NCBI RefSeq assembly: GCF_019837165.1
Contig: NZ_JAGYHC010000001.1
Coordinates: forward strand, 2,480,001 to 2,544,000
Source: Virgibacillus sp. NKC19-3
GTDB lineage: Bacteria; Bacillota; Bacilli; Bacillales; Amphibacillaceae
DNA length: 64,000 nt
Direction: 5' to 3'
In this document: piece after piece, positions 54,928 to 62,413 of the stretch
Layout: each line of letters begins with the position of its first letter
Numbering within the stretch: the first letter of the stretch is position 1
The notes under the pieces: generated by a model
What the model was told of the DNA's origin: nothing
Database searches by the model: none
The model's input: only the letters and a program-made list of their open reading frames with translations
Made by a program: the position numbers and the translations under genes

Positions 54928-56886
54928 ATGGGTTTAAATGTGACACAAAAACTGATAAAAGACCATCTTGTATCAGGAGAAATGAAACCGGGAGAGGAAA
55001 TCGGTCTAAAAATTGACCAAACATTAACACAGGACGCCACAGGTACAATGGTTATGCTCGAGTTAGAGGCAATGGGTTTAGATTATGCAAAAACAGAAGC
55101 CTCTGCTCAATATGTGGATCATAATTTAATCCAAGTTGACAGTAAAAATCCGGATGACCATCTATTTCTGGAAAGCTCAGCTAAACGTTTCGGCCTTCAC
55201 TACAGTAGACCCGGAAATGGTGTAAGTCACCCTGTCCATATGCAGCGATTAGCAAAACCAGGTAAAACACTACTCGGTTCAGACAGCCACACACCTGCAA
55301 ATGGATCCATGGGTATGTTTGCCATGGGTGCTGGAGGTATTGATGTCGCAATGGCCATCGCAGGTGAACCTATTTACATCACAATGCCTAAAGTATTTGG
55401 AGTTAAATTAACCGGTAAACTTCCAGACTGGGTGAGCGCTAAAGATGTTATTCTAGAAATGCTTCGTCGTTATGATGTAAAAGGAGGGGTAGGAAAAGTC
55501 ATCGAATATTACGGCCCGGGGCTTGATAACCTCTCCGCCATGGATCGCCATGTCATTGCTAATATGGGGGCTGAACTTGGAGCAACCACTACCGTTTTTC
55601 CATCAGATAAAGAGGTAAAGAAATTCTTAGCAGAGCAAAACCGTGCAGATGACTGGGAGGAACTGATGGCAGATCAAGATGCCACCTATGATCTCCATGA
55701 TGAAATTAATCTCTCTGAACTGGAGCCATTAGTCGCAAAACCAACTAGTCCCGGAAATGTAGTCTCGGTTAGCGAAGTTGCAGGCACACCCATTTACCAA
55801 TCCTATATTGGTTCATCAGCAAATCCCGGTTATAGAGATTTTGCAATAGCTGCTGAAATTGTTAAAGATAGAACAATAGCACCAGGTCTTTCATTTGATA
55901 TCAATCCGACGTCCCGTCAAATGTTAACCAATCTTGTAAAGGAACTTCATATTGCAAGTCTCTTGCAAGCTGGAGGCAGATTACATCAGGCTGGTTGTAA
56001 TGGTTGTATTGGTATGGGGCAGGCACCTGCTTCAGGCAGAAATAGCTTACGAACAACGCCTAGGAATTTCCCAGGAAGATCAGGTACGAAAGAAGACAGT
56101 GTCTTTCTCACTGGTCCAGAAGTCGCTGCAGCCTCTGCTTTAACGGGAAAAATCACAGATCCAAGAACGCTTGATTTCCCTTATCCAAAAGTAAAGGAAG
56201 CTAAAAATGCAACTGTAGACGAAGGGTTATTGAATGCGCCGCTTCCTATTGAAGAAGCAAGACAAGTAACGTTAACAAAAGGAGCAAATATCGTGTCCAT
56301 TCCTGAAATGGATGCACTTCCGGATACATTGGAAATACCCGTATTATTAAAGGTCGGCGACAACATATCCACAGATGAAATTCTTGCAGGTGGAGCGCGT
56401 GTCCTTCCATTTCGAAGTAATCTTCCGGAAATCAGCAAATTCACCTTTGAATCGGTAGACCCTACCTACGTTGAGCGGGGACTCAACAGCAAGGAAAAAG
56501 GCGGCCATGCGATTGTCGGCGGATATAATTACGGTCAAGGATCCAGTCGGGAACACGCCGCCCTTGCACCAAGATATCTTGGTTTACGTGCTGTTTTAGT
56601 TAAAGACTTTGCAAGGATTCATTGGCAAAATCTGATTAACTTTGGTATATTACCACTTACATTTACGGATGAAGCGGATTACGATAAATTAGCAGAAGGT
56701 GACGTACTTACATTTAATGACGTACGAAACCAAATGAAGCAAAGTGATCATTTAATTGCTAAACTACAAGGAAATGGAGAAGAAATTAAAGTAGAGCACG
56801 CCCTCTCCCCTCGCCAAAAAGATATTGTTTTACATGGTGGGCTAATTAACTGGATTAAAGCAAGACAAAAGCAACAACAAAACTAA
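54928..56886 (+). CDS. Aconitate hydratase of the short (about 650 residue) type
   Basis: 652 residues, much shorter than the roughly 900-residue Bacillus CitB. GSDSHTPANGSMGMFAMGAG near 119, the iron-sulfur pair GCNGCIGMGQAP near 356-367, and the swivel domain with NYGQGSSREHAALAPRYLG near 534. The first cluster ligand, usually the Cys of a GSCTN motif, reads YIGSSANPGYRDF here (Ser in place of Cys). Catalyses citrate/isocitrate conversion if the cluster forms; a related hydro-lyase is the alternative. GAAAGG lies upstream of ATG 54928. Confidence 0.88.
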   Translation: MGLNVTQKLIKDHLVSGEMKPGEEIGLKIDQTLTQDATGTMVMLELEAMGLDYAKTEASAQYVDHNLIQVDSKNPDDHLFLESSAKRFGLHYSRPGNGVSHPVHMQRLAKPGKTLLGSDSHTPANGSMGMFAMGAGGIDVAMAIAGEPIYITMPKVFGVKLTGKLPDWVSAKDVILEMLRRYDVKGGVGKVIEYYGPGLDNLSAMDRHVIANMGAELGATTTVFPSDKEVKKFLAEQNRADDWEELMADQDATYDLHDEINLSELEPLVAKPTSPGNVVSVSEVAGTPIYQSYIGSSANPGYRDFAIAAEIVKDRTIAPGLSFDINPTSRQMLTNLVKELHIASLLQAGGRLHQAGCNGCIGMGQAPASGRNSLRTTPRNFPGRSGTKEDSVFLTGPEVAAASALTGKITDPRTLDFPYPKVKEAKNATVDEGLLNAPLPIEEARQVTLTKGANIVSIPEMDALPDTLEIPVLLKVGDNISTDEILAGGARVLPFRSNLPEISKFTFESVDPTYVERGLNSKEKGGHAIVGGYNYGQGSSREHAALAPRYLGLRAVLVKDFARIHWQNLINFGILPLTFTDEADYDKLAEGDVLTFNDVRNQMKQSDHLIAKLQGNGEEIKVEHALSPRQKDIVLHGGLINWIKARQKQQQN

Positions 56887-56888
56887 CG

Positions 56889-57004
56889 AAGAGACTGGGA
56901 CAAAACAAACGTGTTTAACTAAAAAACGAATATTTCCAAACTTAGCGTAGGGAATATTCGTAGACCTCAACGGGAAGATTAAAACACGTTTGTCCCAGTC
57001 TCTT
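56889..57004. repeat. Palindromic intergenic repeat, copy 2 (inverted)
   Basis: 116 bp with perfect 16-bp ends AAGAGACTGGGACAAA / TTTGTCCCAGTCTCTT and an inner pair CGAATAT/ATATTCG. Its left half is the reverse complement of the right half of copies 1 and 3. It lies between the converging aconitase and VanW genes and can act as terminator for both. Confidence 0.9.
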
Positions 57005-57009
57005 GTCAT

Positions 57010-57885
57010 TTAAGAATCCTGATCATTTGAAGTGTTTTCAATCGTATCAGAAGCATATACCCTAACAACCATGTTCCCATTTTCTGCTTTTGCACGCAGC
57101 AAAATGGGCTGATTATACGTATTTTTAAATGCAAAATCCGGCCCCCACCAGCTAACCGTTGCATCACGTCCTGGCGGGACATATGGAACCGATCTGCTGT
57201 GTTCATACCGCTCTACAATTTCAATTCCTTCCAAATCAACAGCATTATAAAGCGTCGAAGATACCTGACATATCCCTCCGCCAACATCTTCTGCCAGTTC
57301 TCCTTTTACAATCACAGGTGCACGCATATACCCTCTTTCCTCTGTTCGCTCCCCTACTACCTCATTAAAAGAAAATGTTTTTCCAGAAAAAACGACAACG
57401 TTATTAATAGCCTCTGCGGCAAGTTCAATATTATGTGAGCGTTCGGCATTACCTTCCTTAAAAGTGGTAACATAGCTTCCTATCTCTTGGTTACTGATCT
57501 CAGCCAGCAGTTCACTATCTACATTGGGATAGATTTTTCTTTTTGGCACCTTTAATCTTTCGTTATTATCTGTATAAAAAAATTTCCGAAATAAGCTATG
57601 AAATTTCTCCTTATCTAAAGCAAAACCAGGCTCCCCCTCCATGATTTCACCTCTTTCATCCAACGTTGCATCAACCGGCGCTTGATATACTTTTTCCTCC
57701 AGATTTTCGATAAGGGTATTGAGTTTTTTCGTATCAATGAAAAGCTTACCTGAAAATGGAAGCGCATATTGTTCGATTTCAGCTTTTTCCAGCGCTATAT
57801 CGTTGGTCGTGACATCTTCATTCGCCGAAATATGCATTACTGGGATAAGTAGTATAAGAATAGATAAAATTATGGTTTTCTTCAT
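57010..57885 (-). CDS. VanW family exported protein
   Basis: 291 residues. Signal peptide MKKTIILSILILLIPVMHIS, an N-terminal domain, then VanW (about 150-255): GKTFSFNEVVGERTEERGYM, GGGICQVSSTLYNA, YEHSRSVPYVPPGRDATVSW. Found as accessory gene in vancomycin clusters but common in spore formers with unknown role; no van genes here. GGAGG precedes ATG 57885. Confidence 0.9.
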   Translation of the reverse strand: MKKTIILSILILLIPVMHISANEDVTTNDIALEKAEIEQYALPFSGKLFIDTKKLNTLIENLEEKVYQAPVDATLDERGEIMEGEPGFALDKEKFHSLFRKFFYTDNNERLKVPKRKIYPNVDSELLAEISNQEIGSYVTTFKEGNAERSHNIELAAEAINNVVVFSGKTFSFNEVVGERTEERGYMRAPVIVKGELAEDVGGGICQVSSTLYNAVDLEGIEIVERYEHSRSVPYVPPGRDATVSWWGPDFAFKNTYNQPILLRAKAENGNMVVRVYASDTIENTSNDQDS

Positions 57886-58074
57886 CAACTATACCTCCTC
57901 ATCCTAGTATTAGAAAAAGGTTAAAAAAATAATCAGGAATTCTTGTTTTCAGTAATACAAGAGAACGTAATAACGAAAGGAAGTGCTTAACCGTAAAAGA
58001 TTTATGACAAAATGTTAGAAAAATGACTAAAGGTTACGGCGACTAAGATTTACAACAGTGCTGCATAAAACAAT

Positions 58075-58109
58075 AGCCATAAGGACGTGGATACACTGTC
58101 CTTATGGCT
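58075..58109 (-). terminator. Hairpin after the 82-residue membrane protein gene
   Basis: Perfect 12-bp stem AGCCATAAGGAC / GTCCTTATGGCT overlapping the stop codon; only a weak T tract follows. Confidence 0.65.
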
Positions 58110-58356
58110 AAAAAATATAAATGGCAAATGCAATTAACGCTGCGAGAATGGTAATTGTATAAATCCAGATTTGTGTAGTAATATTGGATTTAGAAGTTGT
58201 TTCATAATCGAGCGATCGTTTTAATTCTTGTTCCACAGTTTCTCCCTCTTCTTCATATTTTTTCATTTTATTTTCTTCCTGTCTAAAAGCAAAAAATGTC
58301 CCACCGATAGCTCCGATAAATAAAATAATTAATATTATAATTAGTCCCACGCTCAT
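58108..58356 (-). CDS. Membrane protein of unknown function
   Basis: 82 residues: N-terminal membrane segment (about 4-25, VGLIIILIILFIGAIGGTFF), a charged middle (EENKMKKYEEEGETVEQELK) and a second segment (about 62-82). GGGAGG precedes ATG 58356. Not recognised. Confidence 0.7.
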   Translation of the reverse strand: MSVGLIIILIILFIGAIGGTFFAFRQEENKMKKYEEEGETVEQELKRSLDYETTSKSNITTQIWIYTITILAALIAFAIYIF

Positions 58357-58465
58357 ATAAATACCTCCCAGTCAAATAATACCTCAAACATGAGTTGTTG
58401 TCAGTTATTTATATTTAAAAATTGACCATCCGGCACTTACGCTAAATGGTCAATTTTCCTTACAT

Positions 58466-58549
58466 TTATCTATATTCCCTTGTATCCTCTAAACAGTCAC
58501 TTGCAAGTCTATATCCTACCAATGAAATGAGGACAAGTACTATCCCCAT
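58466..58549 (-). CDS. Candidate 27-residue membrane peptide with overlapping leader ORF
   Basis: MGIVLVLISLVGYRLASDCL then EDTREYR. ATG 58549 has AAAAAAGGAG upstream. That ribosome site lies inside an eight-codon ORF (ATG 58566, itself preceded by GAGGAGG) that ends across the start of the second ORF, a coupling layout. Function unknown. Confidence 0.45.
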   Translation of the reverse strand: MGIVLVLISLVGYRLASDCLEDTREYR

Positions 58550-58619
58550 AAGGCTCCTTTTTTCATTGAAAATTTACCTCCTCTAATTATAGCTTATATA
58601 CGTAACAAATTTAAAATGA

Positions 58620-59834
58620 TTAAAATGGACGTATTTTTCCTTTTTTCAGGACTAATTTCGCTCCGCCTACAAGGAATAAGGAACGATTATCAACTACTTT
58701 TTTCATTGCAGCCGCTGATTTCCCACGAAGTTTGTAATCATCAAATACCGTTCCAATCCCGTCTGTTACACCTAATGACGCTACCGTACCTTTACTTTTG
58801 AATACAAAGTTTTCTAATGGGCGATTCGTAAGCAGTGCTTTTACATTATTTGCTGCAACATCAGCTTCCTGTGTTGCTAACTGGGCAGTTGGCCCATACG
58901 GGCGATCTGCTTCTTTGTCCCATACCCATGAACAATCTCCTAAAACGAATATATTCTCTTCGCCAGGCAATCGAAGATCGGCATCCACATTTACTTTACC
59001 TTTTGTTAATTCAAATCCAGATTTTTCAAGGACGGAACTTCCTTTTACGCCGCCCGTCCAGACAACGGTTCCTGCTTTAATTAATTCCTTGTCATCGCCT
59101 ACGATAAATCCTTCCGGAGTACATTCAGAAATAGGAGTACCAATTCTAAATTCTACCCCACGATCTTCTAACGACTTTCTTGCATAGTCTACAAGGTCTT
59201 TATCAAACATAGGGAGAATAGATGGTGCTGCTTCCACACTGATAATACGAACTTTACTTCGATCGATATCAAATTTTTTACATAGCTCCGGAACTTTTTC
59301 TACGAGTTCACCCAGCAGTTCGATACCGGTGAATCCAGCACCACCAACCATAATATGCAAACTGTCATCATCCGCATTCTCATCCATTTTATATTTTGCA
59401 AATTGATATTCCATATGTTCACTGATTAAGCGGCTGGAATCAATATCCTCAATCGCAAATGCATGTTCATCCATTCCCTTAATCCCAAAGTCATTTGACT
59501 CAAATCCAAGTGCGAAAACAAGATAATCATATGTGATCTCGTTATTTTCGAGTACAACGCGCTGTTCTTCTTTTTTCACTTCAACAACGGAATCATAAAT
59601 GAGACGAACTCGATTTGGATTAACAATATCGCTAATCATAACACGAGCCTGATTTGGATTAATTGTACCCGCAGCTACTTCATGAAGCCATGTCGATTCA
59701 TAATGATAATTATGTTTATTAACGAGTATAATCTCCGCTTCTTCCGGATGCAATTTCTGCATGAGTCGTTTCGTTGTTGTCAACCCCGCATAGCCTGCCC
59801 CGAGCACTACAATTTTTGGCTTACTGGTATTCAT
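58620..59834 (-). CDS. ndh: Type II NADH dehydrogenase
   Basis: 404 residues. FAD motif VVLGAGYAGLTTTKRL (residues 10-25), NAD motif GGAGFTGIELLGEL near 167, and GDCSWVWDKEADRPYGPTAQ near 305. Non-proton-pumping, membrane-associated oxidation of NADH to menaquinone. Start ATG 59834 with GGAAGGGG upstream. YumB/YjlD-like. Confidence 0.92.
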   Translation of the reverse strand: MNTSKPKIVVLGAGYAGLTTTKRLMQKLHPEEAEIILVNKHNYHYESTWLHEVAAGTINPNQARVMISDIVNPNRVRLIYDSVVEVKKEEQRVVLENNEITYDYLVFALGFESNDFGIKGMDEHAFAIEDIDSSRLISEHMEYQFAKYKMDENADDDSLHIMVGGAGFTGIELLGELVEKVPELCKKFDIDRSKVRIISVEAAPSILPMFDKDLVDYARKSLEDRGVEFRIGTPISECTPEGFIVGDDKELIKAGTVVWTGGVKGSSVLEKSGFELTKGKVNVDADLRLPGEENIFVLGDCSWVWDKEADRPYGPTAQLATQEADVAANNVKALLTNRPLENFVFKSKGTVASLGVTDGIGTVFDDYKLRGKSAAAMKKVVDNRSLFLVGGAKLVLKKGKIRPF

Positions 59835-60052
59835 AAAATATTCCCCTTCCATTTTGTTATAACCCCAATTATTCTGTTATGTAATAAGCAATTTTAAAAA
59901 ATGAATCATTTCACAAAGTTGTATTTACTAAAAACCGCTTATTGAAAAATAACTATGACATATTTCACACCAATGATACCAAAGTTCCAATAATTAAGCG
60001 AATGATTTAATTAATAGCTGTAAAAGATGAAAATACTGGCAGTTATTTTTTA

Positions 60053-60757
60053 TCACACCGGCCTTACGGTTATCTCATTTACATTCACATAATCAGGTTG
60101 TGTTACTGCATATACAACAGCTTTAGCGATATCATCTGTTTCCAATGGTTTTCGGTCTTTCGGTTTATTGCCTGCCGTCTGATCTGTATCTACCATACCA
60201 GGTGATAGGTTTGTTACACGTACTCCTGTCCGTGCAAGTTCCTTTTCCATCCCCATTGACAAAGCCCGTGCTGCAAATTTCGTTGCACTGTATACGGTGC
60301 TTGATTTTGTTACTTCTTGTCCTGAGACCGAAGATATATTTACAATATGCCCTTGCGAACACTCTATCATTCTTGGCAAAACTGCATTAATTCCATATAA
60401 AACACCTTTGATATTGACATCAATCATATCTTCCCAATCTTCTACATAACCCTCTTGCACAACAGAACGTAACATTAAACCAGCATTATTTACATAAATG
60501 TCAATATCCCCGTAGGCATTTGTTGCTTGTTTCACTAAATTTTCCACATCGGAGCGATTGGAAACATCTACTTGGACAGCTAATGCTTCCCCCCCGTCTT
60601 TAGCATTTATATTATTCGCAACGGAAGTAAGCTTTTCCTTCCTTCTGGCTGCAAGTACAACATTTGCCCCCTCATTTGCAAGGTGTTCTGCTATCGTAGC
60701 ACCTATCCCGCTGCTTGCTCCTGTAATAATTGCTGTTTTTCCTGTTAGATTTTGCAT
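60053..60757 (-). CDS. Short-chain dehydrogenase/reductase
   Basis: 234 residues, classical SDR. Cofactor motif TGASSGIG (about 12-19), NNAG (about 90), catalytic Ser in NISSVSG and YSATK. ARRKEK after beta-2 suggests NADP. Substrate unknown; YdfG-like. GGAGGGAGGAAG precedes ATG 60757. Confidence 0.9.
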   Translation of the reverse strand: MQNLTGKTAIITGASSGIGATIAEHLANEGANVVLAARRKEKLTSVANNINAKDGGEALAVQVDVSNRSDVENLVKQATNAYGDIDIYVNNAGLMLRSVVQEGYVEDWEDMIDVNIKGVLYGINAVLPRMIECSQGHIVNISSVSGQEVTKSSTVYSATKFAARALSMGMEKELARTGVRVTNLSPGMVDTDQTAGNKPKDRKPLETDDIAKAVVYAVTQPDYVNVNEITVRPV

Positions 60758-60823
60758 GTAACTTCCTCCCTCCCTCAATAAATTGAGGTTTTCGTCGTTT
60801 TTCTCCAATTTCTCCAACACCAA

Positions 60824-61126
60824 TTTAGAAATAGTATAAGCGGAGTTGAATATGGAGTATTCTAACGCCCCTTAACAAATTTTAGCACCTATTCCTATTG
60901 TAAGCTTATATTGCTATTCTTTTCAATTACATTTGTAAATTTTCTTTCACATCGTACATCATTTTGTATCATAATGTCCCTTCCTTCCATATAGCTAAAA
61001 TGCTGTTACAGCTATACTAGACAAATAGAAACAGTTCTTTAGATCCGTTTTGAAGTGTTCGGGGATAGTTCCTTATGGTTTAAAAGCTCATAAACTTAAT
61101 ACACATAACTCTTCCCCGCTTTTCCA
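60824..61126. other. Non-coding AT-rich stretch
   Basis: About 300 bases upstream of the SDR gene. I see no gene, repeat or known RNA here. Confidence 0.4.
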
Positions 61127-61288
61127 TCAAATCAAATGATGAAGCAATACTTTCTCTGGCAGATGATCACAAATATAAATAACAACTATCATTAGAATAA
61201 GTGATATTGGTGCTACGATAATTGGTTCAGCGTTCGTTGGGAGGAGTTGAAGAAAAACAAAAATCAGGAATGTCTGCTTTAAAAACAC
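61127..61288 (-). CDS. Candidate 53-residue membrane peptide
   Basis: Starts GTG 61288 as MFLKQTFLIFVFLQLLPTNA, second hydrophobic part IIVAPISLILMIVVIYIC, tail DHLPEKVLLHHLI. AAAGGAGGA is very close to the GTG, so the true start may differ. Not recognised. Confidence 0.35.
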   Translation of the reverse strand: MFLKQTFLIFVFLQLLPTNAEPIIVAPISLILMIVVIYICDHLPEKVLLHHLI

Positions 61289-61620
61289 TCCTCCTTTGAA
61301 ATTATTATCCCAATGAGAGTATTATGTTAGTAACTCCTTTAAAAAAGTTTCTGATATCATCGTCCATATCTAGAAGTTATTAAGAAAATCGCATGCATAA
61401 TTGAAAATTGAAATTTATTTTAATTTATCATATATACGTTGTTTCTTCAAATGCTAATTCGTCTGCCAGTACGTAATATAACAATCTACTTTCATATTGT
61501 GAATTTCTTTCATTATAGGTTTATCGTATAATTTCATCATAATGAAAAGAAACTTTTAATGAAACGCTTACATACATTATGTTATACTTGTTATAGTTAA
61601 TTTTAAACTTTATGTGAAGA
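61289..61620. other. Non-coding AT-rich stretch before the acyl-CoA-synthetase fragment
   Basis: No coding potential for the missing N-terminal part of the downstream gene is visible. TTATACTTGTTATAGTTAAT near 61581-61600 may hold its promoter. Confidence 0.4.
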
Positions 61621-61635
61621 TAAAGGTGGGATACA

Positions 61636-62136
61636 ATGGTCGATACAGAGGTGCGTGTTGTAAATAAGCACGGAAAAGACGTGGCACCAAATGGAATGGA
61701 AATTGGCGAAATCATTGTGAAAGGCAATGGGTTTACAGAGGATAGAAAAGAAGCAAATCAAGATGGATGGTTGTACACTGGTGATATGGGAACCAAGGAT
61801 GAGCAGGGACGTATTACCATCGTAGAACATAAAAATGATCCAATAAATAATAATGAATACAATATATCAGCCCTTGAGGTTGAACGTATATTATATGAAC
61901 ATTCGGCAGTACAGGAGGTTGCAGTCATTGTTTCCCCGCATGAAGAATGGGGAGAGATTTCTCATGCGTTCGTCGTACCGTATACTAAATCTACGGTTAC
62001 AGAAGAAGAATTAATAGAATTCTCAAGGGGGAAATTGGAAAATTTTAAATGTCCACAAACCATTACTTTTATGGAGGAGCTACCTAAGACTGTCAGCGGA
62101 AAGATTTTAAAAGTGAAATTAAAGGATATGAACTAA
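61636..62136 (+). CDS. Stand-alone C-terminal domain of an AMP-forming acyl-CoA synthetase
   Basis: 166 residues corresponding to the last third of the ANL superfamily. GWLYTGDMGTKDEQGRITIV (A7/A8 region), an unusual hinge EHKNDPINNNEYNISALEVE, and LPKTVSGKILK with the catalytic A10 lysine. The P-loop and acyl/AMP-binding N-domain are absent. Yet there is a good ribosome site (AAAGGTGGGATACA) and start ATG 61636. Either a relic that became a separate gene or a partner for an N-domain encoded elsewhere. Confidence 0.8.
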   Translation: MVDTEVRVVNKHGKDVAPNGMEIGEIIVKGNGFTEDRKEANQDGWLYTGDMGTKDEQGRITIVEHKNDPINNNEYNISALEVERILYEHSAVQEVAVIVSPHEEWGEISHAFVVPYTKSTVTEEELIEFSRGKLENFKCPQTITFMEELPKTVSGKILKVKLKDMN

Positions 62137-62159
62137 CAACGAGCAAGCACAAAAAGTAA

Positions 62160-62260
62160 AGAGGTTGAGACAAAAGCTTTTTAACAAATAAATTCCGATC
62201 ATACATCGCTTCGGAAATATTCGTTTTTTAGTTAAACACGTTTGTTTTGTCTCAGCCTCT
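62160..62260. repeat. Palindromic intergenic repeat, copy 3
   Basis: 101 bp with ends AGAGGTTGAGACAAAA / TTTTGTCTCAGCCTCT (15 of 16 paired). Core matches copy 1 in the same orientation. It lies between converging genes (synthetase fragment and topB). Confidence 0.9.
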
Positions 62261-62413
62261 AGTCCTCATCTTTTCTTCTCTCTTTAGAGGTGTATTAGTA
62301 TCATACGATCATTTTTACCATTTTATCTGTTTGTTGAATTATTCTTTCCTCTATGTAGGATGTTTTAAGCATTTATATATAGAAAATGCATGTTGACCCC
62401 AAGTTTATCCTAG

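Noticed and set aside
61556-61575. Possible CcpA (cre) site TGAAACGCTTACA before the synthetase fragment
   Set aside because: Only the right half fits the cre consensus when spaced correctly; the left half fails at three positions.
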